A stretch of 64,000 bases of DNA from Paenibacillus periandrae (GCF_022458865.1 NZ_JAJNMU010000002.1:124001-188000), one strand, 5' to 3'; shown: positions 44,726 through 56,354, counted from the first letter of the stretch. Numbers and translations are program-made. Notes: generated by a model from the letters alone, not told the origin.

Positions 44726-45661
44726 ATGTTCTCGTGGTTTCAATTATTTCTCGATCCGAATACACAGTGGATACTTCTCGGCTGTATGCTGCTTGGATTA
44801 AGCAGCGGGGTTATCGGTTGCTTTGCCTACCTGCGTAAGCAATCCTTAATGGGAGATGCATTATCACATGCGGCGCTCCCGGGAATTTGCATTACTTTTA
44901 TGTTGACTGGCTCCAAGTCCATTCTGCTTTTTCTGGCTGGAGCAGCTATTGCAGGAATTATTGCCACATTCGGAATAGGCTATGTGACACGGCATACCCG
45001 AATCAAGCAGGACTCGGCGCTGGCAATCGTACTCTCTGTGTTTTTTGGATTCGGTATCGTGCTGCTCACGCAGATCCAGCACAGCGGGAGCGGCAATCAA
45101 AGCGGCTTGGATAAATTCCTGTTTGGCCAGGCCGCGTCGATGGTTAGATCGGATGTAATTATTATTTCGATCATATGTCTGCTTTTGCTAGGCATCAGTA
45201 CGTTATTATTCAAGGAATTCAAGCTTGTCAGCTTCGACCCTGGATTTGCCCGCGGTATGGGCTACCCTGTTGCCTTTCTGGAGCAGCTTATTATGTTTCT
45301 CATAGTCATAGCTGTCGTGGTGGGAATCCAGGCGGTAGGCGTCGTTCTAATGGCTGCCCTGCTCATTACCCCGGCCGTATCTGCAAGGTATTGGACCGAT
45401 AAGCTTGGTGTGATGATTGTGATATCAGGATTGTTTGGTGCTTTGAGCGGTTTCATAGGCACTTTGATCAGCGCAAGCGGGAACAATCTGCCGACAGGAC
45501 CCTTGACTGTGCTTGCGGCAACTGCCCTCTTTGTCCTCTCTTTGTTAGCTGCTCCCCGGAGAGGCGTCATCTCCAAGCTGCTCGTTCGTGCTTCGGTCCG
45601 CAGCCATGTGCTTCAAGAGGAAAACAAACTACAAATGGAGCAAAGAGGTGAAGCAGGATGA
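44726..45661 (+). CDS. mntC: manganese/zinc ABC transporter permease (first)
   Basis: 311-residue ABC-3 family permease with 8-9 helices. Seen: GVIGCFAYLRKQSLMGDALSHAALPG (core RKQSLMGDALSHAALPG), the coupling-helix signature of the family, and VVGIQAVGVVLMAALLITPA (core AVGVVLMAALLITPA). ATG 44726 eight nt after GAGG; a GTG at 44717 is in frame but overlaps the mntB stop. Ends in an ATGA overlap with the second permease. Confidence 0.92.
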   Translation: MFSWFQLFLDPNTQWILLGCMLLGLSSGVIGCFAYLRKQSLMGDALSHAALPGICITFMLTGSKSILLFLAGAAIAGIIATFGIGYVTRHTRIKQDSALAIVLSVFFGFGIVLLTQIQHSGSGNQSGLDKFLFGQAASMVRSDVIIISIICLLLLGISTLLFKEFKLVSFDPGFARGMGYPVAFLEQLIMFLIVIAVVVGIQAVGVVLMAALLITPAVSARYWTDKLGVMIVISGLFGALSGFIGTLISASGNNLPTGPLTVLAATALFVLSLLAAPRRGVISKLLVRASVRSHVLQEENKLQMEQRGEAG

Positions 45662-46554
45662 GCACCTTCTGGATAATACTAACGGGAGCTTTGGTCGCCA
45701 GCACCTGCGGAATTGCAGGCTGCTTCCTGGTGCTGCGGAAGATGGCGATGATAGGAGATGCAATCAGTCATGCCGTACTTCCTGGTATTGTGATAGCCTT
45801 CCTGCTTACAGGTTCCAGAGACTCTTTGTTTATGATGCTTGGAGCTGCGGCGATTGGTCTCATAACTGTTTTTCTGATTCAATTGTTCCATCATAGCGGT
45901 GTGCAATCGGATGCAGCCATCGGTGTTGTGTTTACTGCACTATTCGCGGTTGGGGTCGTTCTGATCAGCATCTTTACCAAGGATATCGATCTCGATCTCG
46001 ACTGTGTGCTGTATGGGGAAATTGCTTATGTACCCTGGAATACCGTTCATATAGGCGGGGTCGACATCGGACCCAAAGCTGTATGGGGAGTCGGTCTGGC
46101 TCTGCTGCTCACAGTTATTGTGATCTCCTTGTTCTACAAGCAGTTTAAAATTTGCTCGTTTGACCCGGCAATGGCTGCAGCCGTAGGAATCCCGGTTGTT
46201 TTGTTTCATTACCTGCTAATGGGACTCGTTTCTATAAGTACCGTAGCATCCTTTGAAAGTGTTGGTGCCATCCTCGTTGTTGGCATGCTCGTAATACCTC
46301 CTGCGACAGCTTATCTGCTCACTGAGAAATTAAGCACAATGATCCTATACAGCGTCATCATTGGCTGCTTCTGCTCCATTATTGGCTATTATGTCGCTCA
46401 TCTACTGGACGCCTCGATTGCCGGCAGCATGATCAGCATAGCTGGCTGCTTCTTCGTTGTGGCATTATTGTTTTCGCCTACACACGGCGTATGGGTTCGC
46501 AAATGGAAGCAAAAACAATTCATTCACGATGACAGCGCACAATCAGGTGTGTAA
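45658..46554 (+). CDS. mntD: manganese/zinc ABC transporter permease (second)
   Basis: 298-residue ABC-3 permease, paralog of the preceding one. Seen: RKMAMIGDAISHAVLPGIV (core MIGDAISHAVLPG), FESVGAILVVGMLVIPPATAYLL (core SVGAILVVGMLVIPPATA), and 8-9 helices. The ATG overlaps the mntC stop (ATGA), so translation is coupled. Two permeases with one ATPase suggest a heterodimeric pore, as in the B. subtilis mntABCD system. The stop is followed by a long hairpin shared with the convergent permease gene. Confidence 0.92.
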   Translation: MSTFWIILTGALVASTCGIAGCFLVLRKMAMIGDAISHAVLPGIVIAFLLTGSRDSLFMMLGAAAIGLITVFLIQLFHHSGVQSDAAIGVVFTALFAVGVVLISIFTKDIDLDLDCVLYGEIAYVPWNTVHIGGVDIGPKAVWGVGLALLLTVIVISLFYKQFKICSFDPAMAAAVGIPVVLFHYLLMGLVSISTVASFESVGAILVVGMLVIPPATAYLLTEKLSTMILYSVIIGCFCSIIGYYVAHLLDASIAGSMISIAGCFFVVALLFSPTHGVWVRKWKQKQFIHDDSAQSGV

Positions 46555-46584
46555 TGGTAAACACAGCTGCGTTATGAAAAACCC

Positions 46585-46624
46585 AAACAGCCGTATTCGT
46601 CATAACAACGAATACGGCTGTTTG
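46585..46624. terminator. bidirectional hairpin between mntD and the ArsB/NhaD gene
   Basis: Perfect 15-bp stem AAACAGCCGTATTCG/CGAATACGGCTGTTT with a 9-nt loop; T-rich exit on the minus-strand side (TTTGGGTTTTTC), shorter on the plus side. Confidence 0.8.
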
Positions 46625-46646
46625 CCAATCTGTCAGCAGGCTTGCG

Positions 46647-47948
46647 CTAATAATACATATATTTCACATAAGCGGTTGCTATTAAAAGCGAGACGAGTGT
46701 AATCGGCGCTCCTACCTTCAAAAAGGTACTGAAGGTGACGGGATGTCCGGCTCTACCGGCGAGTCCTGCCGCAATGAGATTGCCTGCGGCCCCAACTAAT
46801 GTACCGCTCCCCCCTAATCCAGCCCCAAGAGCTAAGGACCACCATAGTGGATGTAATGCCCCTTGAGTTTGAATGCCGAGATCTTGAATGATCGGAATCA
46901 TTAGTGCGACAAACAATGTATGATCTATCGTTGCCGAAACCAATCCGGTTAGCCATATAATAAGTATAGAGACATACATCAAATTTCCAGAGGTAAGCTC
47001 CATGGCTTTGATGACGATGGTTTCAACGATTCCAGCCTCAATGATCCCGCCCACTACAATAAACAAACCGCAAATGTAGAACAAGGTGTTCCAATCTACT
47101 GAGCTGTAAATCTCAGTCCAGCTGTACGTTTTGTAATTGACAAGTGACATCAATGCCGCACCTGCTAACGCTACATAAGCCACCTCAAAGTGCAGTATCG
47201 GATGCAGCAGGAAGGCGGCCAGCACAAGTACCCATACCGTCAATACCTTAACAACCAAACCTTTATCCTTAATATAGGAGCTTGGCTGTATGGACATCAG
47301 GTCAACCATCGAGGTTTGTGTAGCCCTCCAGCTTTTTGCATAAAACAGACTTAATAGCCCTACCGTCACTACCCATATGATAATCACAGGAGGTACAAGA
47401 TTAATCAAGAAATCATTAAAAGTAAGTCCCGCCTTCGTACCCATGATCATATTGGGCAGATTGCCAATCATCGTCGCGGTGCCACCCAGGTTCGCGGTTA
47501 TTATAATAGTGGTCACGAAAGGAACAGCGCTGACTTTCATCACCTTGGCGATGGAAATCGTAACAGGAATTAGTAATAAAATAGCGGTTAAATTATCCAG
47601 CCAAGCTGCTGTTACCGTACTTAGCATTGCCAGAGCAATAAGCAGGACAGACGGCTTTCCCTTAGAGATCTGCGCCGCTCTGGCTGCCGCATATGCAAAT
47701 ATGCCTGTTCGATTTGTCAATCCGATCATAACCATCAGGCCTATCAAAAGCCCGATTGCCTGCCAAGGCAAATGGTACCCAAAGGTCGAACCTGCTTCGA
47801 CAATGCCTAATAAGACCATTAGCAGCCCTGCGCCAAGCGCTGCATACGTGCGGTGCATCAGCCCGGTGACAATCCAAATTAAAGTGAATAAGGCAATAAT
47901 AATGGCAGCTAATACCTGCCAGTTGGCAAGGTTGTGAACCGTACCCAT
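46647..47948 (-). CDS. ArsB/NhaD-type ion permease (IT superfamily)
   Basis: 433-residue polytopic protein of the ion-transporter superfamily (ArsB/NhaD/CitM). About 11-12 helices; conserved repeats TAAWLDNLTAILLLIPV and LGGTATMIGNLPNMI in the first half, SATIDHTLFVALMIPII and GGSGTLVGAAGNLIAAGLA in the second (cores quoted). The substrate (Na+/H+, arsenite or a carboxylate) cannot be told. ATG 47948 seven nt after AGGAAG; the extension to 47966 is not supported. Next to the metal importer but convergent with it. Confidence 0.85.
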   Translation of the reverse strand: MGTVHNLANWQVLAAIIIALFTLIWIVTGLMHRTYAALGAGLLMVLLGIVEAGSTFGYHLPWQAIGLLIGLMVMIGLTNRTGIFAYAAARAAQISKGKPSVLLIALAMLSTVTAAWLDNLTAILLLIPVTISIAKVMKVSAVPFVTTIIITANLGGTATMIGNLPNMIMGTKAGLTFNDFLINLVPPVIIIWVVTVGLLSLFYAKSWRATQTSMVDLMSIQPSSYIKDKGLVVKVLTVWVLVLAAFLLHPILHFEVAYVALAGAALMSLVNYKTYSWTEIYSSVDWNTLFYICGLFIVVGGIIEAGIVETIVIKAMELTSGNLMYVSILIIWLTGLVSATIDHTLFVALMIPIIQDLGIQTQGALHPLWWSLALGAGLGGSGTLVGAAGNLIAAGLAGRAGHPVTFSTFLKVGAPITLVSLLIATAYVKYMYY

Positions 47949-48084
47949 ACAATCACTTCCTTTCACTCACAATTATGCCATTCCCGATATTTGATTGTTC
48001 AGGAACGGATCAACCTGTACTAATTTTATGTACGGGCCCATACAATGATGATAAGAACCTCTATCTGAAAGGAAGAGAGCCGGA

Positions 48085-48444
48085 ATGAAGTCATCCCCCA
48101 TATTATCCGGATTAATGGTTGCTATGATATTCATGCTGCTCGGAACACTCATGACCTCGCTGCTGATGCTTGCGACCAACTTACAGGAAAGCTCATTGTA
48201 CAGCTATACCATGTCCATTCATGGAATAGCCATGCTGATCGGCGGCATGACAGCGGGAAAACGAAGTGGAACGAGAGGCTGGTATCATGGAGGCATGCTT
48301 GGATTGGTGTACACCTGTATCATATGGATCATTGGTTTTCTGACTTATGATGCCGGATTTACTCAACAAACCTTGTACCTGACAGCGCTGACACTAGTAT
48401 CAGGTGCACTCGGAGGCATCCTTGGCATTAACTTCAAAAAATAA
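48085..48444 (+). CDS. TIGR04086 family membrane protein (YrzE)
   Basis: 119-residue protein with four hydrophobic helices and the family pattern HGIAMLIGGMTAGKRSGTRGWYHGGMLGLVY (core GGMTAGKRSGTRGWYHGG, residues 52-70). Function unknown; B. subtilis yrzE is in the same neighbourhood (between yrbG and yajC). ATG with AAGGAAGAG upstream. Ends at a strong hairpin shared with yajC. Confidence 0.88.
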   Translation: MKSSPILSGLMVAMIFMLLGTLMTSLLMLATNLQESSLYSYTMSIHGIAMLIGGMTAGKRSGTRGWYHGGMLGLVYTCIIWIIGFLTYDAGFTQQTLYLTALTLVSGALGGILGINFKK

Positions 48445-48453
48445 CGTACAACA

Positions 48454-48494
48454 AAAATGCGAGTCCATCCATATCTGTGGAGGCTCGCATTTTC
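48454..48494. terminator. bidirectional terminator between yrzE and yajC
   Basis: Stem AAAATGCGAG.CC/GG.CTCGCATTTT with inner TCCA/TGGA pairing, T-run on both exits, between two convergent stops. Confidence 0.9.
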
Positions 48495-48506
48495 CCTTAC
48501 AGCAAC

Positions 48507-48836
48507 CTATTTCTTCTCGTCTACGGCAGGTTGGTTCGAAACAGCGTTGATTGCTGAGCGTTCGAATGTAAGCTTCGTCACATCATTAACTCGTAGGATG
48601 ATCGTATCATCGGAAATCTCCAAAATAGTACCATGAAGGCCGCCAATCGTTACGACTTTATCGCCTTTTTTCAAATTGCTCAACATCATACCGCGAGTTT
48701 TCTGACGTTTTTGCTGTGGACGAATCAATAAAAAGTACAACACAACAAACATCAGCACAAGCGGACCGTATGTAACCAAATACCCTTGTAATCCCGGATC
48801 TCCAGCAGCAGCATCAGCAGCAACTAAAAACGACAT
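48507..48836 (-). CDS. yajC: preprotein translocase subunit YajC
   Basis: 109-residue accessory subunit of the SecDF-YajC complex. One N-terminal helix (about 20-40), then FLLIRPQQKRQKTRGMMLSNLKKGDKVVTIGGLHG (core LIRPQQKRQK and GDKVVTIGGLHG), the family hallmark. ATG six nt after GGGGAG. First in a run with tgt and queA read from the opposite direction of yrzE. Confidence 0.95.
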   Translation of the reverse strand: MSFLVAADAAAGDPGLQGYLVTYGPLVLMFVVLYFLLIRPQQKRQKTRGMMLSNLKKGDKVVTIGGLHGTILEISDDTIILRVNDVTKLTFERSAINAVSNQPAVDEKK

Positions 48837-48867
48837 TTCAATCTCCCCTTTTATCTTGAACTATAGT

Positions 48868-50007
<1,140 letters not shown>

Positions 50008-50035
50008 TCACTCTTCCTGCTGAACTTATATCGAA

Positions 50036-51088
50036 CTAATAAATAAACATTGCATCGCCGAAGCTAAAAAAACGATATTCCTGATCAACAGCCTCGCGGT
50101 ATGCGGCCAGTACCTGCTCTCTCCCTGCCAAAGCGCTGATGAGCATAAGCAACGTCGATTTCGGTAAATGAAAATTCGTTAATAACGCGTCCACAATTTG
50201 AAAGGTATAACCTGGATAAATAAAAATACCTGTCCATCCGCTGCCGGCCTCAACTCGCCCGGATTGCCCACTATTGCGGGCTACCGTTTCCAGCGTTCTC
50301 GCCGAGGTGGTGCCCACAGCGATGACCCTGTGTCCTCCTGCTTTGGCTGCATTAATACGGGCTGCCGCCTCTTCACTCACCTCATAGTACTCTTCATGCA
50401 TCTCATGTGTCTCCACATCATCTACAGAAACGGGTCTGAAGGTTCCGAGTCCTACATGCAGCGTAATATAGGCTAATTGTATACCTTTTTGTTCCAGCCT
50501 ATTCAAGTAAGCTTCGGTAAAATGAAGTCCTGCAGTCGGCGCAGCGGCCGAGCCCTCATTTCGGGCATATACAGTTTGATAACGCTCTTTCTCCGGAAGC
50601 TGTTCTTTGATATATGGCGGGAGCGGCATTTGACCTAACCGGTCCAGCAGCTCCGGGAAAATCCCTTCATAGCTAAAACGCACCACACGTCCGCCCATGT
50701 CTGATTCTTCCTCAATGGTAGCCGTAAGCAAGGGCTTGCCATCTGCTTCTGCTTCACCAAACAGAATAACAGCCCCTGCTTTGAGCCTTTTACCCGGGCG
50801 TACCAATGCTTCCCACCGGTCACCCTCCAGCTGCTTCAGGAGCAGCAGCTCCGCTTTTGAGCCTGTGCCCGATTTCACACCAAAGAGCCGTGCTGGCAGC
50901 ACCCGTGTATCGTTCAACACGAGTACATCCCCGGCTTCCATATAATCAATCAACGCTGGGAAAGCTGTATGATCCACCGCGCCTGTTGTTTTATTTAACG
51001 TCAACAAACGCGAAGCTGTACGATCCTTCAAAGGGGTCTGTGCTATTAGTGAATCCGGTAACTCATAATCGAACCAATCTACTTGCAT
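50036..51088 (-). CDS. queA: S-adenosylmethionine:tRNA ribosyltransferase-isomerase QueA
   Basis: Forms epoxyqueuosine from preQ1 in tRNA. 350 residues. Seen: [46 protein letters not shown] (core [12 protein letters not shown]), [25 protein letters not shown], and [19 protein letters not shown]. All conserved segments intact. Start ATG with AAGGAA upstream, 7 nt after the SpoIID-like stop. Upstream of tgt as in Bacillus. Confidence 0.97.
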   Translation of the reverse strand: MQVDWFDYELPDSLIAQTPLKDRTASRLLTLNKTTGAVDHTAFPALIDYMEAGDVLVLNDTRVLPARLFGVKSGTGSKAELLLLKQLEGDRWEALVRPGKRLKAGAVILFGEAEADGKPLLTATIEEESDMGGRVVRFSYEGIFPELLDRLGQMPLPPYIKEQLPEKERYQTVYARNEGSAAAPTAGLHFTEAYLNRLEQKGIQLAYITLHVGLGTFRPVSVDDVETHEMHEEYYEVSEEAAARINAAKAGGHRVIAVGTTSARTLETVARNSGQSGRVEAGSGWTGIFIYPGYTFQIVDALLTNFHLPKSTLLMLISALAGREQVLAAYREAVDQEYRFFSFGDAMFIY

Positions 51089-51095
51089 ATTCGCT

Positions 51096-53255
51096 TCATT
51101 CCTTGATTATCGAGACTCCTACATAGTAGGTCTGCAATATTTTTTTGTAATCATAGCCAAGCTCTGCATAACCTTTGGCTCCCCATTGGGACATGCCAAG
51201 GCCATGACCATTACCGGTTCCTTTAAAAACATACTGGGATGTTTTATTCGTCATTCGTACTTTGTTGTCGCCACTGAGCACAAACAGCTGCGTATCAGCA
51301 GCAGGCTTCGCAGTGCCAGTTCCACCGATAACCATCACATTAGGCATGGCAGCCGATTGATTGCGTACCGTACTATCTGCTCCCAATACAGTATACCTTC
51401 CTGTTTCCTCAATTTCAAACCGGGTGCTGGGCAGACCGTTAAATAGTGTACGCAGCGCATCCGGATAATCAGGCTCCAAAAGCTGGCCATTAGCTGTCAT
51501 TTCAATGACACGGCCTGATGCTCCGCGTCCTTTCACTTCCAATCGGTCAAGAGCACCCGTAATCGGCTTCTTCAGCACGGTGTTCACTTTTTCCTTTAGC
51601 TTGTCCGCATCATAGGGACCTCTGATCCATGAGTAAGCATTGGATTCCACAGCTTGATCAAACACAACGAAACGGTCTCCAATATTAACCTTGAAGGCAG
51701 CAGGATTAGCCGTATTATCTACATAAGGAGCAGGACGTACGGCAATGTCCGTACCCGTTGATTCATAGTAAGGCAGACCGGCCGGATTTTTTTGCCCGGT
51801 ATCCCTTGCATAGGAAGAATGAATGTAGCCATTATTCCCATTTGGCAGCACGATCCGATACCAAACCGCCTTGCCTTTCTCTGCTCCTTCATCGGGAGTA
51901 GCAACGCTTTTCAAATAGTTGACCTTATTCCCCCATACCTCGATTGACTCAGCTGTCATTCCACCTGCATTCGAATAAAACAAAGGTGAGATCAAACCCG
52001 CCTGCTCCATGATGACTTCTCCTTGAGTTGCCATGACAGCTTGCGAGGCAGTGGCGAATTCGGCACCTGCACCCTTATAAGCCTGGTCCAGAGTCGTATC
52101 GGTGAGATGGGCAATCTGATATTTGATACCCTGCTTTAATGCAAAGGTTCGCGCAGCAACCGCCTGTGCTTTCAAAGCCTCAAGCGGCCACTCCTTGCTC
52201 AGCTCCGAGCTCACGACCGAGACCAGATATTGCTCGAAAGGCAGCTCATTAATAACAGCAAGCTTGTTGTTGAGACGCGACAATTCAATCAGCCCCCGGT
52301 AACTCCGCTCCGATCGTTCCAGGACAGTTACGGTTTCAGCTGATTTCGATGCTACGGCAAGCTTAACGCCTGTTCCTCCCAAAAGGAGCCGCTGAATCGT
52401 TCCGCCTGTAGTGGATGAAGGGTCAGCGAGCGTTCGTGTGATCACATACGTAAGACCTGCATCGACAGGCTGCAAGGAAATACCAGGTACGGTACTGAAC
52501 TGCTGCTTGGCAGCATTCAGCTCAGTCGTATCCAATGCGGCGGCTACCAGAACAGCAAAGGCAGGTGCACCTGCGGCTGCATCCAGGTACGCTATGTCGG
52601 CATCCAAGCCGGCTTGTCCGATGACTGCGGCCTGCGCCTGTGCCTCAGCTTCTGTTGCGTAGCTGCCTGCAATCCAGTGCAGAGGCCCCTTTACTGCTGC
52701 TGTATAGCCTTTGCTGGCTGCAGTCAAATCCGCCACCGTCCTGGCTTTGGTGAGCGCAGCGGCCGCCAGCTCCTTGGTTGTATAAGGGCCCAGCTCCAAT
52801 TGGTATGCTGGTTTCCCGAGCTTTGTGCGAACGCTGATACTTGCATCCAGCTTTAAATCGGTCAGCTTTTTGGTGAGTGTACGGGCCAAACTCGCATCCG
52901 GTGTTTCCAGCACCATCACACTGTAAGAATCAAGCTCCACGCGCAGCAGGCTTTTATCTGAGGTCGCAAATAGCGGCTTCAGACCCGCAGCATTTCTCAA
53001 GCTGACATCAAGCCCTTTATCTGCCGATAAAGTAACATCCGGCGTAGCTGCGCTATATTTTCCTGTATCGATAAATAACGCTATTCTAATCAGATCCAAT
53101 TTGGGTACGACGGTTGCTGCATAAGCTGTAGCCATATGACCTGCCAGCATCCACAATGTGCAGCTCATAAGTAAGAGCAGGCTTGCTTTATACCGAAGCT
53201 TTTGTGTCGATTTCCCCCAACCGCTCATATGCAGTTGGTACCGGTGCTTTCCCAT
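51096..53255 (-). CDS. exported SpoIID/LytB-domain protein with SPOR-like repeats
   Basis: 719 residues. Signal peptide (basic N-tail, hydrophobic 26-45, cleavage near AYA-A). Residues about 50-290 contain two or three degenerate SPOR-like segments ([19 protein letters not shown], then [19 protein letters not shown]), which may bind denuded glycan. The SpoIID amidase/transglycosylase domain follows (about 300-719): [22 protein letters not shown] with the putative catalytic Glu, [29 protein letters not shown] and the final [18 protein letters not shown]. Roughly 100 residues inside it (about 445-560) look like an SH3-type insert. Located between queA and ruvB, where Bacillus has no such gene. 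Confidence 0.9.
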   Translation of the reverse strand: MGKHRYQLHMSGWGKSTQKLRYKASLLLLMSCTLWMLAGHMATAYAATVVPKLDLIRIALFIDTGKYSAATPDVTLSADKGLDVSLRNAAGLKPLFATSDKSLLRVELDSYSVMVLETPDASLARTLTKKLTDLKLDASISVRTKLGKPAYQLELGPYTTKELAAAALTKARTVADLTAASKGYTAAVKGPLHWIAGSYATEAEAQAQAAVIGQAGLDADIAYLDAAAGAPAFAVLVAAALDTTELNAAKQQFSTVPGISLQPVDAGLTYVITRTLADPSSTTGGTIQRLLLGGTGVKLAVASKSAETVTVLERSERSYRGLIELSRLNNKLAVINELPFEQYLVSVVSSELSKEWPLEALKAQAVAARTFALKQGIKYQIAHLTDTTLDQAYKGAGAEFATASQAVMATQGEVIMEQAGLISPLFYSNAGGMTAESIEVWGNKVNYLKSVATPDEGAEKGKAVWYRIVLPNGNNGYIHSSYARDTGQKNPAGLPYYESTGTDIAVRPAPYVDNTANPAAFKVNIGDRFVVFDQAVESNAYSWIRGPYDADKLKEKVNTVLKKPITGALDRLEVKGRGASGRVIEMTANGQLLEPDYPDALRTLFNGLPSTRFEIEETGRYTVLGADSTVRNQSAAMPNVMVIGGTGTAKPAADTQLFVLSGDNKVRMTNKTSQYVFKGTGNGHGLGMSQWGAKGYAELGYDYKKILQTYYVGVSIIKE

Positions 53256-53273
53256 TACCGTGTTTCCCCCTTT

Positions 53274-54287
53274 TTACGGTGAGCTTTTTGGAATAGGCAA
53301 TCCAAGATGCTGATAAGCAGTATGTGTCGCCATCCGACCACGTGGTGTGCGCTGCAGAAACCCAATCTGTAGCAAATAAGGCTCATACACATCCTCAATC
53401 GTTTGACTTTCTTCTCCTATTGTTGCTGCGATCGTATCCAAGCCCACAGGTCCGCCTTTAAAGCTGAGAATGATGGCGCGCAGCATCTTGTGATCGATTT
53501 CATCCAATCCAAGATGATCTACCTGAATACTGATCAATGCATCATTTACGATATCCATTGTAATGATGCCATCTCCCTTAACCTGGGCAAAATCACGCAC
53601 ACGCTTCAACAGACGATTAGCAATCCGCGGCGTTCCCCGAGACCGCATTCCAATCTCACGCGCGGCTTCGCCAATAATCTGCACCTGCAAAATATCAGCT
53701 GTCCGGCTCACAATGAAAGTCAGCTCTTCAATCGTATAGTATTCCAATCTGCTGATAACACCAAATCGATCACGCAAGGGGGCGGACAATAATCCCGCCC
53801 TTGTGGTTGCGCCGATTAGAGTAAAGGCGGGCAAATCCAATCTGACGGTGCGAGCGCTGGGTCCTTTACCGATAATAATATCAAGCGCGTAATCCTCCAT
53901 CGCCGGATAAAGCACCTCTTCGACGGTTCGGTTCAAACGGTGAATTTCGTCGATAAACAGCACATCGCCTTCCTGCAGATTCGACAATATCGCGGCCAAA
54001 TCTCCAGGACGTTCGATTGCCGGTCCTGATGTCGTACGAATGTTTACGCCCAACTCATTAGCGATAATGTTCGATAACGTGGTTTTACCGAGTCCGGGAG
54101 GGCCGTACAGCAATACATGATCCAGCGCTTCTTTACGCATTTTGGCAGCATCTATGTAGATCTTCAGATTGTTTTTGGCTTGAGTCTGCCCGATGTATTC
54201 AGCCAAATAGCGCGGACGCAGGCTGTACTCCATCATTTGTTCTTCTTCCATCATCAGATTGGCCGAGATAATCCGGTCGTCCATCAT
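53274..54287 (-). CDS. ruvB: Holliday junction branch-migration ATPase RuvB
   Basis: Motor of the RuvAB complex. 337 residues. Seen: [20 protein letters not shown], Walker [18 protein letters not shown] (about 55), Walker [11 protein letters not shown], sensor [20 protein letters not shown] (core [18 protein letters not shown]), and C-terminal winged helix with [16 protein letters not shown] 54287 lies five nt after AAAGGAG; the frame to 54308 has no site. 30 nt after ruvA. Confidence 0.97.
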   Translation of the reverse strand: MMDDRIISANLMMEEEQMMEYSLRPRYLAEYIGQTQAKNNLKIYIDAAKMRKEALDHVLLYGPPGLGKTTLSNIIANELGVNIRTTSGPAIERPGDLAAILSNLQEGDVLFIDEIHRLNRTVEEVLYPAMEDYALDIIIGKGPSARTVRLDLPAFTLIGATTRAGLLSAPLRDRFGVISRLEYYTIEELTFIVSRTADILQVQIIGEAAREIGMRSRGTPRIANRLLKRVRDFAQVKGDGIITMDIVNDALISIQVDHLGLDEIDHKMLRAIILSFKGGPVGLDTIAATIGEESQTIEDVYEPYLLQIGFLQRTPRGRMATHTAYQHLGLPIPKSSP

Positions 54288-54316
54288 GGTGTCTCCTTTC
54301 ATCGCCAAAAAAAACT

Positions 54317-54952
54317 TTACCGCAATGACTGCTGGAACAGAGCCTGCAGCGCAAGCTTGATCACGATATCAACGGTTTCATCACCCTTGAGCTTAGCCTT
54401 GATAAGCTGACCTGTCCGGTCTGCCTCTGCTTCCGTGTAGCCCAGCCCAAGCAAAGCCGTCTTGGCCTCACTCCACACGCTGGCTCCTTGGGACGGCACT
54501 GCGAGATGACCTGTACCTGTGATGGCCAGCATCGAATCATCGCCAGCCGAAATAACGCCAAGCTTATCCTTCAAATCGAGGATCATCCTTTGAGCGGTTT
54601 TACGTCCAATCCCGGGCAGCTTCATCAGAAAGCTAATATTTTCTTGTTGGATCATAGCCGCGATAACATCCGGTCTCCCTCCGGCCAGTACCCCGATCGC
54701 CACCTTGGGCCCAATGCCATTCACCTCCAAAAGCAAGCGAAACAACGATTGTTCCTCACGGGTAGGGAAGCCAAATAGCAGATGCGCATCCTCGCGGACC
54801 TGATAATGAATAAACAGAGTCGTTTCTTCTCCATCCTTCGTCTGGACGGCATAAGGATTCGTGCAGAATACCCGATAGCCTACACCTTTAACATCCAGTA
54901 CCAAATAATCCGGTTCTCTATGTACAACTATGCCTCTTAAAAAATCGATCAT
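54317..54952 (-). CDS. ruvA: Holliday junction DNA-binding subunit RuvA
   Basis: Tetrameric junction-binding protein. 211 residues: OB-fold ([20 protein letters not shown] to about 65), two helix-hairpin-helix motifs ([13 protein letters not shown] about 79-91, [19 protein letters not shown] about 113-131), linker, and C-terminal domain III (about 160-205) that contacts RuvB. Start ATG overlaps the ruvC stop (ATGA), so they are coupled. Confidence 0.96.
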   Translation of the reverse strand: MIDFLRGIVVHREPDYLVLDVKGVGYRVFCTNPYAVQTKDGEETTLFIHYQVREDAHLLFGFPTREEQSLFRLLLEVNGIGPKVAIGVLAGGRPDVIAAMIQQENISFLMKLPGIGRKTAQRMILDLKDKLGVISAGDDSMLAITGTGHLAVPSQGASVWSEAKTALLGLGYTEAEADRTGQLIKAKLKGDETVDIVIKLALQALFQQSLR

Positions 54953-55452
54953 GGTTTACGTACCTCATTTATCTTTTGTAAAAGTACAGCCGAATGTGCA
55001 TGACAAATCGCAATCGCCAAAGCATCCGCCACATCATCAGGCTTGGGTACAGCTGACAAATGAAGAAACAGCTTAACCATCTCCTGAACCTGTTTTTTTT
55101 CGGCCTTGCCGTAACCGACTACAGCTTGCTTCACCTGAAGTGGTGTGTATTCGCCAATTTCCAGCCCTTTTTGGACCGCTGCCAAAATGAGCACACCCCG
55201 AGCCTGTGAGACTGTCATCGCTGTCGTAACATTACGATTAAAAAACAATTTTTCGATGGCAACGGCATCCGGTTTATATTTATCAATCAATTGGACCATC
55301 GAGTCATAAACGGTCTTGAGACGAAGAGCACTATCCGTATGAGCTTCTGTCTGAATACAGCCATACTGTACGGGAACAAGCCGACTACCCTGCTTATCAA
55401 TAACACCAAATCCAACAATTGCAATCCCGGGATCAATTCCCATAATTCGCAT
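54949..55452 (-). CDS. ruvC: Holliday junction resolvase RuvC
   Basis: Junction-specific endonuclease. 167 residues with the acidic catalytic residues in MGIDPGIAIVGFG (Asp 7), AIEKLFFNRNVTT (Glu about 68), and PDDVADALAIAICH (Asp pair about 140-143). ATG with GGGAG upstream. Note that Bacillus subtilis lacks ruvC (it uses RecU), whereas Paenibacillaceae carry the full ruvC-ruvA-ruvB set, which helps place the organism. Confidence 0.95.
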   Translation of the reverse strand: MRIMGIDPGIAIVGFGVIDKQGSRLVPVQYGCIQTEAHTDSALRLKTVYDSMVQLIDKYKPDAVAIEKLFFNRNVTTAMTVSQARGVLILAAVQKGLEIGEYTPLQVKQAVVGYGKAEKKQVQEMVKLFLHLSAVPKPDDVADALAIAICHAHSAVLLQKINEVRKP

Positions 55453-55496
55453 CGCTTACCCACTCCCAGCCTGCCAAAAGCGAACATATGTGTTCC

Positions 55497-55505
55497 ATTA
55501 TAGCA
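55497..55505 (-). promoter_or_regulatory. extended -10 promoter for ruvCAB
   Basis: Minus-strand TGC-TATAAT (55497-55505), an extended -10 without a good -35, about 45 nt before the ruvC start. Confidence 0.5.
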
Positions 55506-55604
55506 GATATCGCTTCCAATGAACACGCCAAAAAGTCCATTCAGCTTAAAACTACTGAACAGACTGTGCTGTTAATCTATATATATCGTGATTTTGCTGC
55601 TTAT

Positions 55605-56303
55605 CTATGGGGCTGGCGAAATCTTGAGAGCTTGTCCGGGTGCATCGACCGCGTAATCGCTGAACGTTGACAAAACACTGTTATACTCCGATAAATCTCT
55701 CACCTGAATACCCCGATAAAGCTCTTTGATTGCACTGTTTGGCAGACTGCTTTTAAGGTGCTCAATATTTAATTGAAAGAAGGTTTGGATCACACTGCCG
55801 CCACCTACCCCTGGAACACCTTCAAACAACGATAAATTCCCCCCGCTGTCCATTCCAAAATAAGCATTTTCTTTGCAGCGCGGCGACAAGTCCTCTATGG
55901 TTTCCCTGAAATAAATGCGTCCATTCGCATCCATACTGACTGTTGCCTCAGGACTGCTCCTATGGTATGCCAATATTTCGTCTGCACTCATCATGCCTAT
56001 CGGCTGCAGTTCTTCACCACAAACGTATAATTTTTGAGTGAAAGCTTCCCGTTGAGCTTTGATTTGGCTGATCATCTCCATCACTTCCTTTTCAGGCTGA
56101 CTGCTGGTATGGCCCATAACCATCTGCGACTGCTCGTCCGATTGTAAGGACATTGTGGATTGCGTTGAATAATGCCACACATAAGCAGCAGCGGATGCGC
56201 TGACAACGAGCCAAAATATCGTTAAATTCATCCAACGACGCTTCCAGCGCAAGCTTTTTTGCAATCGTTTTTTGAGATTTTTGAGGAATGCAAGGATAAC
56301 CAT
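55605..56303 (-). CDS. bofC: BofC-like forespore signalling protein
   Basis: In B. subtilis BofC is exported from the forespore and restrains SpoIVB signalling to pro-sigma-K processing. 232 residues: basic N-tail, one transmembrane/signal helix (about 26-44), variable linker, and the C-terminal BofC domain with SADEILAYHRSSPEATV, IYFRETIEDLSPRCKENAYFG (core LSPRCKENAYFGMD) and FFQLNIEHLKSSLP. Position between ruvCAB and the safA-like gene matches Bacillus. Start is not marked by a strong site; the frame begins at 56303. Confidence 0.87.
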   Translation of the reverse strand: MVILAFLKNLKKRLQKSLRWKRRWMNLTIFWLVVSASAAAYVWHYSTQSTMSLQSDEQSQMVMGHTSSQPEKEVMEMISQIKAQREAFTQKLYVCGEELQPIGMMSADEILAYHRSSPEATVSMDANGRIYFRETIEDLSPRCKENAYFGMDSGGNLSLFEGVPGVGGGSVIQTFFQLNIEHLKSSLPNSAIKELYRGIQVRDLSEYNSVLSTFSDYAVDAPGQALKISPAP

Positions 56304-56354
56304 CTGTACCCGCCCCTTCTGTAAAATATCCGAACCTGCGAGGTTTTTATTACC

